Origin: UBA1731 sp045595285 | Lineage (GTDB): Bacteria > Verrucomicrobiota > Kiritimatiellia > RFP12 > UBA1067 | DNA: 27,670 bases | Direction: 5' to 3' | Assembly (NCBI GenBank): GCA_045595285.1 | Contig: JAZOAC010000103.1 | Span: 1-27,670, forward strand | Program-made: the position numbers and the translations under genes | Notes under the pieces: generated by a model | What the model was told of the DNA's origin: nothing | Seen by the model: only the letters and a program-made list of their open reading frames with translations | Database searches by the model: none | Part shown: piece after piece, positions 1 to 8,518 of the stretch | How positions within the stretch are numbered: position 1 is the first letter of the stretch | Layout: each line of letters opens with the position of its first letter

Positions 1-105
1 CCCTGAGTTTGACTTTTTCATGTAGTTAATTGAGCTTATCTTTGGTTCTCGCGTAAATTCAATAATATACCGTCCGAAAAAGTCGTGTAGTGAAGACCTT
101 TAGGC

Positions 106-131
106 AAAACCCCAGGAAATCCTGGGGTTTT
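106..131. terminator. Bidirectional intrinsic terminator
   Basis: A near-perfect inverted repeat pairs AAAACCCCAGG (106-116) with CCTGGGGTTTT (121-131) around a four-base loop. It has a T run on the plus strand and a shorter one on the minus strand. It lies about 120 bases beyond the stop of the leftward XylR-like gene and probably ends that transcript. It could also end a rightward transcript arriving from outside the window. Bases 1-105 and 133-254 show no other feature I can support. Confidence 0.85.
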
Positions 132-254
132 TCATTCGAACGTGGAAAGTCGGGCTAAGTCCCATTCTTATTGTGTTAAGAATGCTTGTGCGATTGCACC
201 TAATCTTTCTTTGGAATTCGACAAAGGCGGGAATCCTGCAGGCTTGGAACTTAT

Positions 255-1469
255 TCAGGTGCAATTCAAGTTGTAGGCAGACGAGTTTGAAGACACGGAA
301 ACGCACCCTTGCCCGATCTGCTGCTTGCGGTAGTCGCGCATGGAGATGCCGAAGCGGGACTTGAAGACGTACTTGGCGCGCTGGTGGTTGCGGAAGCCCG
401 CCAGCGCACATGCTTTCGCTATCGGCAAGTTCGACGAGCGCAGCAAATCCGTCAGCTTTTCCATTTTGGCGTCCTCGATCGCCTGCCGGAACGTCTTGCC
501 CGAATACTTCGAGAAGATGTCGTATGCGACGGTCTTCGACACGCCCAAGTGGGAAATCACGTCTGTGACCGTTATGGAGTCAGCCGCTTTCGCGGCGATG
601 TAGTGCATGGCCTTTCGGACTATGTGGGCGGAGTTTTCGAGATGTCTCGTCGATTCCCTCTCCCTTATTTCTCCGGGCCGCACCATCATTATGGCCCGTC
701 GCGGCAGCTTGCGCGAATTCATAAGCCGATCCAGTCTCTTGGCAAGGTCGTATGCGTTCTGCACGTGGTCGATGCTCACGCTGGACAGCGGAGGGTCTGA
801 ATTCTCGCAGATGATTTCGTCGTCGTCCACTCCAAGCACCGCCACCTGTCCGGGAACGGGCAGTCGCATCCGTCTGCACGCGTTCAGCACATCAAGCGCT
901 CCGAAATCGTATGCTGCGAACACGGCGGCCGGCTTCGGCAGCCGCGCAAGCCATGATTCCAGCGACTCTTTCCTCGGGGCGTACACATCCGGATGGATGC
1001 CGTGTCTGGCGAGGCTCGACCGGTAGCCGCGTTCGCGCTGGCGCGACCATCTTGGATTCCGGGGCGCGGGAACGAATGCGTATGCTCCGAAGCTGCCAAG
1101 ATCGTGCAGGTACTTTGCTGCGTTCGCTCCGATGGCTTCGTCGTCATCGATGACAATCGCCGCCGCCTTTGTGCGGATGTTTGCTATCGGGAAGGAATAG
1201 TCGATCACAGCGAACGGTATCCTGCATCGCGACACCACCTTCGAAGTGTTTCTGTCCGAGACGCAGTAGATGCCATCGACATGTTCGCGGATGGCCTTGT
1301 CGAGAACCTCTTGCGTGAAGTCGTCGGATCTGCCGACAATCTGGATGTCCCAATGGCTGACGGTATTGACATACCTTAGTATGCCTTCCAGATGCCTTCG
1401 CCCAGCCGTTCCCGCCATATTCAGCACAATCAGCACCTTCTTCTGCTGTCTGGCTGCCGTTTTCATCAT
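255..1469 (-). CDS. XylR-like transcriptional regulator (sugar-binding fold + AraC HTH)
   Basis: Likely a sugar-responsive DNA-binding regulator. Residues about 10-275 have the layout of a LacI/GalR-type periplasmic-binding-protein fold (an early VLIVLNMAG segment, then VAVLGVDDDEIICENSDPPLSSVSID, typical of the effector-domain end). The last 110 residues form a double helix-turn-helix of the AraC family ending in FKSRFGISMRDYRKQQ. A basic, Ser/Asn-rich tail of about 19 residues follows. This order, with no N-terminal HTH, is that of Escherichia coli XylR. A GTG 24 bases upstream is in frame, but the leftward TATACT (1494-1499) would start transcription downstream of it. ATG 1469 follows GGAAAGG at about ten bases and is preferred. 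It is divergent from the sugar porter, about 113 bases apart, and so probably controls it. The ligand is unknown. Confidence 0.88.
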   Translation of the reverse strand: MMKTAARQQKKVLIVLNMAGTAGRRHLEGILRYVNTVSHWDIQIVGRSDDFTQEVLDKAIREHVDGIYCVSDRNTSKVVSRCRIPFAVIDYSFPIANIRTKAAAIVIDDDEAIGANAAKYLHDLGSFGAYAFVPAPRNPRWSRQRERGYRSSLARHGIHPDVYAPRKESLESWLARLPKPAAVFAAYDFGALDVLNACRRMRLPVPGQVAVLGVDDDEIICENSDPPLSSVSIDHVQNAYDLAKRLDRLMNSRKLPRRAIMMVRPGEIRERESTRHLENSAHIVRKAMHYIAAKAADSITVTDVISHLGVSKTVAYDIFSKYSGKTFRQAIEDAKMEKLTDLLRSSNLPIAKACALAGFRNHQRAKYVFKSRFGISMRDYRKQQIGQGCVSVSSNSSAYNLNCT

Positions 1470-1493
1470 TCTGCAACATCCTTTCCGCCGCAC

Positions 1494-1499
1494 AGTATA
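1494..1499 (-). promoter_or_regulatory. -10 element for the XylR-like regulator
   Basis: TATACT on the minus strand, with initiation expected near 1486-1488. The -35 region is poor. The site falls inside the 113-base divergent control region (1470-1582) that also serves the MFS gene, where an operator for the regulator would be expected. I could not pick out a convincing operator repeat by eye. Confidence 0.45.
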
Positions 1500-1569
1500 T
1501 CAAAGCTTCGCCATTCTGTGCGGAAGAATCGATATGTTTTTCGCGGAAGAAATGGCATGGAGGCTGAGA

Positions 1570-1575
1570 TATAAT
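1570..1575 (+). promoter_or_regulatory. -10 element for the sugar porter operon
   Basis: A perfect TATAAT ends seven bases before the porter ATG at 1583, so the predicted transcript starts at or within two bases of the start codon. No -35 box is recognisable at 16-18 bases (AAGAAA there). That fits a promoter needing an activator such as the divergent XylR-like protein. Confidence 0.6.
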
Positions 1576-1582
1576 ACCGCAC

Positions 1583-3022
1583 ATGAACAAACATAGACGA
1601 TATGATCGGCTTCTGTTCGCGATGTGCGGCCTCGCGGGGTTGCTCTATGGTATCGACATGGGGCTTGTGGCCGCCGCGCTTCCGTACATCAGGGCGACGT
1701 CCGGTTTTACGGAGTCGCAGCTTTCCGGAATCGTCGCCGCCGTCATGCTCGGCTGCATACCCGGCACGATGTGTGCGGCGTGGGTGGCTGAGAAAGCCGG
1801 GCGTCTCGCGTCTCTCAAGGCCACCGCGCTCGTGTTCGCCGTCGCTGTGCCGGTCATCTGCCTCTCGGACGGGAATTTCTGGGTCATGTTCACCGGACGG
1901 CTCCTGCAGGGCGCGGGGTGCGGTTTCATGGGAATTGCCGCCGCACTCTACGTCGTGGAGTGCGCAAGCAGCGAAAACCGGGGGCGCGGAACGGGAATGC
2001 TCCAGCTTGTGCTGACGGTCGGGCTTGTCGTCGCCGCGCTCATAGGACTCGGAGCCGCAATGTTCTTCGGTGATGCGGCTTCCGATGCGGTCTCCGCAGA
2101 CGCAAAGCGCCATGCGTGGCAGGCGATCTTCTGGGTCTCGATAATCCCGACGTTCGTCCTTTTCGCCGGACTCTTCCGTCTGCGCGAATCTCCGCGCTGG
2201 CTTTTCAAGAAGGGACGTCGTGAGGAGGCGCTCGCATCGCTGATGATGAACCACGACGAGGAATCCGCCCGCAGGACGATCGCGGAACTCGAGGCAAACG
2301 AGCGTTCGCAGATGGTTGCGACGTCCGGCGGAGAAATGAAGCGCGATTCCATCTTCCAGCGGAAGTATCTTGCGCCGCTCGCCCTCGCGATCCTTATACC
2401 CGTCTTCAACCAGGCCTCGGGCGTCAACTCGCTCCTGAACTACTCGGTCGTCCTCATGCAGAGGGCTGGACTCGCCGGAACGGACGCCAACTGGGCTGAC
2501 ACCGCGATCAAGCTTGCGAACTTCATCTTCACGTGCGTCGCGATGGCGCTCGTCGATCGCAAGGGCCGCAAGTTCCTGCTGACGATCGGCACGTCGGGTG
2601 TCACGCTCGGCCTGCTTGCCGTGGGCGGGCTCTTCTGGGCCGTCGAACACGGGACTCTTCAGCCCGGGCCTGTCGCGGGTTGGGCGATAGTCGGCGCGTT
2701 CGTGCTTTTCATTTCGTCCTTCGCGATAGGCCCCGGCGTGTGCGTGTGGCTGGCCATGACGGAACTGATGCCGCTCCGCGTCCGCGCCGGCGGCATGATG
2801 GTCGCGCAGTTTGTCGCGATGGGTGCGAGCTACGCCCTGGCGCAGACGTTCCTGCCCTGGAGCGCAAAATACGGGAACTCGTCAGTGTTCCTCACGCTCG
2901 CAGTCATTGCTGTCGGTTATTTCGTCACCGTTGCGTTCTTCCTCCCAGAGACGAAGGGCAAGTCGCTTGAGGAGATAGAACGCCATTTTGCGGGAAAGGA
3001 GCATGAGGCGGACAATGGCTGA
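1583..3022 (+). CDS. MFS sugar porter (XylE-like)
   Basis: Proton-coupled or facilitated sugar transporter of the sugar porter family of the major facilitator superfamily, in the inner membrane. The 479 residues are of usual family length and form about 12 hydrophobic segments. Family marks are visible: GLLYGIDMG in helix 1, a GRLLQGAGCG segment in helix 4, PESPRW-like RLRESPRWLFKKGR after helix 6, DRKGRK between helices 8 and 9, and the C-terminal PETKGKSLEEIE. The ATG at 1583 matches the N-termini of relatives, yet no Shine-Dalgarno sequence precedes it and the -10 box ends at 1575, suggesting a leaderless message. It is first in an operon and its end overlaps the next gene. The substrate cannot be read from sequence; a hexose, pentose or deacetylated sugar derivative is plausible. 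Confidence 0.92.
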   Translation: MNKHRRYDRLLFAMCGLAGLLYGIDMGLVAAALPYIRATSGFTESQLSGIVAAVMLGCIPGTMCAAWVAEKAGRLASLKATALVFAVAVPVICLSDGNFWVMFTGRLLQGAGCGFMGIAAALYVVECASSENRGRGTGMLQLVLTVGLVVAALIGLGAAMFFGDAASDAVSADAKRHAWQAIFWVSIIPTFVLFAGLFRLRESPRWLFKKGRREEALASLMMNHDEESARRTIAELEANERSQMVATSGGEMKRDSIFQRKYLAPLALAILIPVFNQASGVNSLLNYSVVLMQRAGLAGTDANWADTAIKLANFIFTCVAMALVDRKGRKFLLTIGTSGVTLGLLAVGGLFWAVEHGTLQPGPVAGWAIVGAFVLFISSFAIGPGVCVWLAMTELMPLRVRAGGMMVAQFVAMGASYALAQTFLPWSAKYGNSSVFLTLAVIAVGYFVTVAFFLPETKGKSLEEIERHFAGKEHEADNG

Positions 3023-3875
3023 GGGGAATGGAAGAGATCTGCACTATTCGCGCGGGGCGTGGAACCCCGCAGAAGGTCCGATGCGCATCATGGTCATCGG
3101 GGCGCATCCCGACGACCCGGACTTCCACTGCGGAGCGTCGGCCGCGCTGTGGGCCAGACGCGGGGCGCGCGTGATGTTCGTTTCGCTCACGAACGGAGAC
3201 AAGGGGCACCAGCACATGGATTCCGCCTCGCTGGCCGTCCGCCGCAAGGCGGAAACCCAGGCTGCCGCGCACATCTACGGCATCGAGAAATATGTCGTCC
3301 TTGACCACCGCGACTGCGAACTGGAATCCACCCTCGAGACCCGGCGCGAGCTGACGCGGATCGTAAGGGAATTCGCCCCGCACGCCATCTTCACCCACCG
3401 CACGTGCGACTACCACGCCGACCACCGTGCCGCCGGGCAGCTTGTCATGGACGCGACCTATCTCCTGGGCGTTCCGCTGTGGTGCCCCGACTGCCCGGTT
3501 CCTGACGCAAAGCCTGTCGTCTATTACATGCGCGACGGTTTCGAGCGTCCATGGCCGCAGACGCACGATCTCGCCGTGGCGCTGGACGACGACTCCATCT
3601 CACTCCAGATTCGCGCCCTTGCATGCCACGAGTCGCAGGTCTTCGAATGGCTACCGTACGACATGGGCGTACTGGACGAAGTGCCGGCCAGGAACGACTT
3701 GCCGGCCGTAGCCGCGTATATCTCAAAATACTGGATTGAGCCGCGTAGCGGTGCGGACGCGCGCCGCCATGGTCTCGAATGCGCCCATGCCGACGTGTTC
3801 TGCCTCAGCGAATACGGTCGAACGCCGACGGCGGAGGAAATCAGTTTCCTTTCGGAAAGCAAACCTTTCAATTGA
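3015..3875 (+). CDS. PIG-L/LmbE-family deacetylase
   Basis: Zinc-dependent de-N-acetylase of the PIG-L family, which removes N-acyl groups from amino sugars (GlcNAc-PI, GlcNAc-inositol or GlcNAc-malate in characterised members). The signature AHPDD near residue 29 supplies the first zinc ligands and general base. CDYHADHRAAG near residue 135 supplies the later histidines. At 286 residues it is of normal length. No signal peptide is seen, so it should act in the cytoplasm after uptake. Start choice is uncertain: ATG 3015 forms an ATGGCTGA overlap with the porter stop and lies 13 bases after AAGGAG, whereas ATG 3003 is only one base after it. Sitting between a sugar porter and a Gfo/Idh oxidoreductase, it suggests an N-acetylated sugar or a related conjugate is processed. 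Confidence 0.88.
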   Translation: MAEGNGRDLHYSRGAWNPAEGPMRIMVIGAHPDDPDFHCGASAALWARRGARVMFVSLTNGDKGHQHMDSASLAVRRKAETQAAAHIYGIEKYVVLDHRDCELESTLETRRELTRIVREFAPHAIFTHRTCDYHADHRAAGQLVMDATYLLGVPLWCPDCPVPDAKPVVYYMRDGFERPWPQTHDLAVALDDDSISLQIRALACHESQVFEWLPYDMGVLDEVPARNDLPAVAAYISKYWIEPRSGADARRHGLECAHADVFCLSEYGRTPTAEEISFLSESKPFN

Positions 3876-3893
3876 CAACCAAGAAGGATAATC

Positions 3894-5246
3894 ATGACGA
3901 TGAATGTGCAGACATCAAGACGGAGATTCCTGAAGGGCGCGGCCGCGCTCGGCGCGTTCAACATCGTGCCGTCCAGCGTGCTGGCCTCCGTGACGGCGCC
4001 TTCAAACCAGCTTACGCGAGCGCTGATAGGCTTTGGCGTAATTGCGCACTCCAACAACCATCTCAGGATAATGGGTTCGCGCCTGGTTGGCCTTACCGAC
4101 TGTTATGCGCCGAGAATAGCCGAAGGCCTCGCGGAGGCTGAAAAGGCAGGATGGGGCAGGATAAAGGGCTACGCGAATTTCCTGGAGGTCCTCGACGATC
4201 CGGGCGTCGACATCGTCCATATCTGCACGCCGCCCCACTGGCACGGCGTCCAGAGCGTCATGGCGGCGAAGGCCGGAAAGGACATCTGGTGCGAAAAGCC
4301 GATGACGCGCACCGTCGGCGAGGGCAGGCGCGTGATGGAGGCAGTGAAGGCAGGCAAGCGCATGTTCCGCATCAACACCGACTACCGCTTCAACTTCAAG
4401 CACGTGTTCTACCGGTTCGGAACATCCATCGAACCGCTCCGCCAGATCGTCGAGAATGGTTTTCTCGGCGACGGACCTATCAAGTGCGTCTTCGGCGAAG
4501 GCCAGGGCATGACATGGAAATTCGGATGGTCCGGCCGCGTGCAGAACAGGGCGCAGACGATTCCCGAGGGTCTCGACTGGGATATGTGGCTAGGCCCGGC
4601 CCCGTGGAAGCCTTATACCGACCACCGCTTCGGCACCTCGTTCCGCGGCTACTGGGACTACGACTCGGGGGGGCTTGGCGACATGGCGCAGCATTATCTT
4701 GACCCAATCCAGTATCTTCTCTGCAAGGACGACACTTCGCCTGTGAAGATCGACTACAAGGGGCTTCCGCAGCATCCAGAGTCCGTTGGCAGCTTCGACC
4801 GCTTTACGCTGACCTACGCGGACGGCACGGAGGTGATTCTCGACGGTGACGTCTCGCTGAGGGACGAACCGCTTCTTCGGGGATCTAACGGGCGTTGCGT
4901 GTACAGGAAGGCGGATGGCGGCAAGACGCTCCGCATCCGCGAGGCCGATGGCACGTGGTGGCCGGATGAGAAGGTGTTGAATACGCTCGCCGGCCTCCCT
5001 AAGCCCGCGCCCCAGCAGACGGACTTCATCGATTCGTGCATCAGGCGCAAGAAGTTTGCCCTCAACGAGCAGAACGGGTTCCGCAGCTGCACGATGTTCA
5101 ACCTGGCGATAGTCGCATGGCGTCTCGGGCGCGGATTCGAATTCGACCCCGTCACGCTTCATGCGAAGAACGACGAGGCCGCAGAGCGCTTCCTCTACCA
5201 GGATGACATGATGCGCGAGCCGTGGCGGACGGAGATGTTTGGGTGA
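3894..5246 (+). CDS. Tat-exported Gfo/Idh/MocA-family oxidoreductase
   Basis: NAD(P)-dependent oxidoreductase of the Gfo/Idh/MocA family, 450 residues, with an N-terminal twin-arginine signal (SRRRFLKGAAALGAF, residues 9-23). It is probably exported folded with its cofactor bound. The Rossmann part includes GFGVIA and the family hallmark CEKPMTRTVGEGRRVMEA around residues 132-149. GDMAQHYLDP near residue 262 matches the catalytic GDxxxHxxD region. The start at ATG 3894 is backed by AAGAAGGA eight bases upstream. Close relatives act on sugars, inositols and glycosides (for example the A-zyme type glycosidases, which use NAD transiently). Periplasmic placement hints at oxidation, epimerisation or glycoside cleavage before uptake. 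It follows the deacetylase by 18 bases, so the two are probably co-transcribed. Confidence 0.92.
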   Translation: MTMNVQTSRRRFLKGAAALGAFNIVPSSVLASVTAPSNQLTRALIGFGVIAHSNNHLRIMGSRLVGLTDCYAPRIAEGLAEAEKAGWGRIKGYANFLEVLDDPGVDIVHICTPPHWHGVQSVMAAKAGKDIWCEKPMTRTVGEGRRVMEAVKAGKRMFRINTDYRFNFKHVFYRFGTSIEPLRQIVENGFLGDGPIKCVFGEGQGMTWKFGWSGRVQNRAQTIPEGLDWDMWLGPAPWKPYTDHRFGTSFRGYWDYDSGGLGDMAQHYLDPIQYLLCKDDTSPVKIDYKGLPQHPESVGSFDRFTLTYADGTEVILDGDVSLRDEPLLRGSNGRCVYRKADGGKTLRIREADGTWWPDEKVLNTLAGLPKPAPQQTDFIDSCIRRKKFALNEQNGFRSCTMFNLAIVAWRLGRGFEFDPVTLHAKNDEAAERFLYQDDMMREPWRTEMFG

Positions 5247-5273
5247 GAAGTTGAGAAGTTTAGGAGGTTTGGA

Positions 5274-5786
5274 ATGACTAACTTAAGACTTGAAACATCG
5301 CTCGTTTCGCGTCTCTTGTCCTACTCGTCGACAGTTGTCGCGCTTGCTCTTTTCGCGGCCGGCTGCGCGACCGGGAAGTATGGTGCGTTTGAGCCGAAGG
5401 GCGAGCTGGCACCGGCGAATCCGACAGCCTACGCCAAATACAAGACGGCGATGGCTCACCATGATGGCTATCAGATGGCATACGAATGGCAACAGGCGAA
5501 TCCCAAGCTGGTTGCGGACGCAACGAGGCCTGAGGTTCTTGCGAAATTCTTGGAGACTTCCGCAGCGGCGGACGCTCTGCTCGCCAAGATCGGCACATCC
5601 TATGACGGCGACCCTATCGCGTTGACGCAGATTGCCGCTGTGACGCAGCTCGTCATGTGCTCAAAGCGCCCGAAGATGCAGGAACGCCGCAAGTTGTGGG
5701 TTGCCGCGCTTGCGCGCAGGCGCGCCGCGACAGATGACGGCTACGTCCGGACATTCTGCGATCAGCAGCTGCGTCTTTGCGACTAG
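5274..5786 (+). CDS. Orphan lipoprotein of unknown function
   Basis: I do not recognise the family. The 170-residue product has a signal sequence with lipobox LFAAGC, making Cys31 the probable lipidated residue. The n-region is unusually long (about 17 residues). The mature part is mostly helical by appearance, with Tyr/Lys-rich NPTAYAKYKTAMAHHDGYQMAYEWQ, then two Arg-rich helices and a C-terminal pair of Cys residues (FCDQQLRLCD). AGGAGG at 5262-5267 lies six bases before the ATG, the best ribosome site of this operon. It sits 27 bases after the oxidoreductase and before the large secreted protein. It may be a periplasm-facing accessory or adaptor of the locus; this is inference from position only. 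Confidence 0.75.
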   Translation: MTNLRLETSLVSRLLSYSSTVVALALFAAGCATGKYGAFEPKGELAPANPTAYAKYKTAMAHHDGYQMAYEWQQANPKLVADATRPEVLAKFLETSAAADALLAKIGTSYDGDPIALTQIAAVTQLVMCSKRPKMQERRKLWVAALARRRAATDDGYVRTFCDQQLRLCD

Positions 5787-5845
5787 GCTTTGCAAATGCT
5801 TCATCACATATTAAAGGCTTTAAAAGCGAAGAAAGGACGAAAACC

Positions 5846-8377
5846 ATGACAATGAGAGAAGTGCTCAATGGAAAGCCGTATGCGAGAGACCCGCACGTAT
5901 GGTTTAGCGAGAGGAAATTCGCAATGGCAGCAAGGTCGAGGCGTGAGACTCTACTTAATAACGCTGTCTTGATTGGCGCAGTTTGCGCCATGGCCTTGAA
6001 TTGCCTTGCGGTCGACAAGTATTATCTGATCACAAACGAGACTTCCAAAAACAACGGGGCGTTTTACAATCCTACAGGGTGGTCGTCCACCGGCAGCTCA
6101 TCAGGAACTGCTTTGGAAGACTTTGATTCAACGGCTGAATATTTGGTCTATAAGGATAACGGGGGTAAACTTTATGTCAAGGGGGCGTCATCAGCGAGTT
6201 TTGAAGGCGGAACGCTTGTGCTTGGTTGGGGATCGGGGAATTCTTGGGGGCAGATGTATCATTATGTGAGTGGCGCGAATGTGATAACCTTCGGCAATAA
6301 TGGACTCAGGATTCAGCATGGATGCCTTGTTTTTGCTAATTCACATAGACTGACACATATTACAGATGGCCCAATCAATGTGGATACGGCAGAAGGTGCC
6401 TATGCAAGCATAGAGTTTTGCTATAACAGCCTGGTGTTCCGGCATAAAGGTTCGCTTTCGGTCGCTGAAGGCGATGTCTTGTTTGTGGGGAGCAACGAGA
6501 GCGGAGTCGGGAAAGGCTTGAACAATACGATTGAACTGCCTGCCGAGAATTCATGCGCGGGAGTGAAAGGATCCATTGAAGTGCTTTCACATTCCAATCT
6601 GCTTGAAAACGCAGTGCTTGGCAATTACGATACAACGTTTGCGGTTGCAGCCACGGAATTGCCCGGAACGCTTTCAGTTGGGACGAATTGCCACCTGAAG
6701 CTGCTTTCGGGTGGCGATGTCCTTAAGGTGGGCACGCTTTCCCTTGCCTACAATACATGGGTGACGATTCCGTACGGAGATTCAGGCATGGGGCGGATCG
6801 ATGTAACGAATGCATTTACGGTAGGCAAAAAGATACATGTTGCCGTTCCCAGGTTCGAAGATGGAATGGAAAGAAAGATTCCCATCATTACGGCACCTGC
6901 CGGAACTTCAATGTCTTCATCGGATTTTGTGTCGGACAAAAATGCTCCTGCAACGTGGTTTTCGGTTGAGGATATTGACGGGAAGGTTGCGCTTTGCGTC
7001 AACTATCCGGATGTTGTGCAGCTTTCCGATGTGGCGGAGCTTGGGGCAAGCGAGGCGTGGTCGGATGAACTGCCCGTGCATGAAGGCGCAGACTATTGCC
7101 TTGATGTGGCGTATGTGACGAACAGCGGTGCGGACAGCGTGTCGCTGAAGATACCCGGAGAATTGGATCCGTATATGTTTGCCGGAGATTCATTGACGAT
7201 AGGTGCTAAAGGCAGGCTATATGGCGGCAAAACAGTCGATTCCACAAGTTCATTGGGAACGGAATTCTCGTGCGGGCTGTTGCGAATGATGGCCGGCTCA
7301 AGGATATCATTGGGTACAAAAGTCCCGATTACCGTCAGTGGCGGAGTGCTGCATGCGGTGAATGGCATCGTCACGTTTGCGGCAACCAATGGGCGAAGGT
7401 TCGTAGTGGACTCCACGATTGAGGGGGCGGCGGATTTGTTGCTGGCTGGACATTATGACGGCACTAGCAGCACGCCGTTCGCCCAATATGAGTTCAATGC
7501 GGAAAACAATGCGTTCATGGGCAGGATAATCATAAGGCAATCAAAAATCGATGACTATGAGTATAAGGATGACAATGGGAATGTCGTTATCGGGCACAGG
7601 AACAGCTATGAGTCAAATTACAACAGTTTGATGGTTACCAATGCATTGAGCCTGGGAGGGAATCTGCCTAGCCCGGAACCAAAGGCGCTTCTGCTTTCAA
7701 GATACGCCAAACTCATCGTCAAAGGCGACACAACCTTGTCAGCACAGTCAAATCGCGGAATCTTCATTGAGGACATCGGGCGCATTTCGGTGGAGGCGAG
7801 CAAGACTGCTCCCTATACATTCCGCATGGAGACACCGCTTGCCATAAACGGAGATTTCTACAAGGACGGGGTCGGAACGCTTGAACTTGCCGGAGGCATG
7901 GCCTTTGGCGAAGATGGCCTCGGCGCGAACCCGACTGACGGCAAAAACAACTTCATCGTGACCGGCGGCGTTGTGCGCGTGTGCAGCGCAGGTGCGGTCG
8001 ACGGATGCAAGATGCTTCTGCACAAAGACACTGCTCTCGAGCTTGCCGTCGATCTTGACGATGACGAGCTGCTCGGTTGCGGAATCCGCAATGTGAAGAC
8101 GGATACGCCATTCGTCCTTGGCGCGGGTGTGGACAAGCTTCCCGTTTCGATGGTGTTTGACGCTGACGCAACACCGCCCTCAACCGATTTCACCGTTGCG
8201 CTTCTCACGGTTTCAGGGGATGCCGCCGCCGATGTGAAGGCAATGCTGCCGACGACGGTCAAGTCCCCGTTCAAGTCCTATACGTCCACCTTGGTCGAGA
8301 CGACCGATGAGGAGACCGGCGACGTTACGTTTGGCTACAGGCTGAAATATCAGGCAATGAAGGTCATCATAAGGTAG
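5846..8377 (+). CDS. Large secreted beta-helix/autotransporter-like protein
   Basis: An 843-residue exported protein of repetitive Gly/Thr/Val-rich beta-strand character, like the passengers of autotransporters. DGVGTLELAGGM (about residues 673-684) is a typical autotransporter-associated strand repeat. No outer-membrane barrel or sorting tag is visible at the C-terminus. The hydrophobic signal core is VLIGAVCAMALNCLA (about residues 41-55), after a long basic N-terminal extension. Two starts are possible: ATG 5846, eight bases after AAAGGA, or ATG 5924, eight bases after AGAGGA, which gives a classical short signal peptide and 817 residues. I keep 5846. The extension 5872-5958 is read from what looks like group II intron domains V and VI. 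GC content and codon use are lower than in neighbours. It may be a cell-surface or secreted glycan-binding protein; the function is inferred from context. Confidence 0.8.
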   Translation: MTMREVLNGKPYARDPHVWFSERKFAMAARSRRETLLNNAVLIGAVCAMALNCLAVDKYYLITNETSKNNGAFYNPTGWSSTGSSSGTALEDFDSTAEYLVYKDNGGKLYVKGASSASFEGGTLVLGWGSGNSWGQMYHYVSGANVITFGNNGLRIQHGCLVFANSHRLTHITDGPINVDTAEGAYASIEFCYNSLVFRHKGSLSVAEGDVLFVGSNESGVGKGLNNTIELPAENSCAGVKGSIEVLSHSNLLENAVLGNYDTTFAVAATELPGTLSVGTNCHLKLLSGGDVLKVGTLSLAYNTWVTIPYGDSGMGRIDVTNAFTVGKKIHVAVPRFEDGMERKIPIITAPAGTSMSSSDFVSDKNAPATWFSVEDIDGKVALCVNYPDVVQLSDVAELGASEAWSDELPVHEGADYCLDVAYVTNSGADSVSLKIPGELDPYMFAGDSLTIGAKGRLYGGKTVDSTSSLGTEFSCGLLRMMAGSRISLGTKVPITVSGGVLHAVNGIVTFAATNGRRFVVDSTIEGAADLLLAGHYDGTSSTPFAQYEFNAENNAFMGRIIIRQSKIDDYEYKDDNGNVVIGHRNSYESNYNSLMVTNALSLGGNLPSPEPKALLLSRYAKLIVKGDTTLSAQSNRGIFIEDIGRISVEASKTAPYTFRMETPLAINGDFYKDGVGTLELAGGMAFGEDGLGANPTDGKNNFIVTGGVVRVCSAGAVDGCKMLLHKDTALELAVDLDDDELLGCGIRNVKTDTPFVLGAGVDKLPVSMVFDADATPPSTDFTVALLTVSGDAAADVKAMLPTTVKSPFKSYTSTLVETTDEETGDVTFGYRLKYQAMKVIIR
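5872..5961 (+). mobile_element. Group II intron 3'-end remnant (domains V and VI)
   Basis: Bases 5872-5905 are 34 long, the size of domain V. They begin AAAGCCGTATGCG and end CGCACGTATGGTTT. Pairing AAGCCGTA with TATGGTT keeps the AGC catalytic triad (opposite G-U), the two-base bulge and the upper stem TGCG/CGCA. The apical loop is AGAGACC, slightly degenerate compared with the usual tetraloop. A domain-VI-like stretch follows, ending GACTCTACTTAAT, similar to the branch-point-bearing ends of bacterial group II introns. No domains I-IV and no reverse transcriptase fit in the 60 bases after the previous gene, so this is a 5'-truncated copy. It is translated in frame into the next protein. The identification rests on my reading of the motif, not on a covariance search. 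Confidence 0.6.
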
Positions 8378-8518
8378 CACTTAGATGTTCGTTGTTGGGA
8401 TTCGGTGCAAGCGGCAATCCATCGGCATACGGGCTGTCTTGAAGGGTGAAGTCCCGCATGTCGCGCTTACGGAGATGTCTACGCGCATTCACAGAGAACT
8501 TTAAGAAGGAAAAGTAAA

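Noticed and set aside
1466..2650. Minus-strand open frame of 394 codons opposite the sugar porter
   Set aside because: Low-complexity Arg/Glu/His-rich translation, antisense to a clear MFS gene, no ribosome site.
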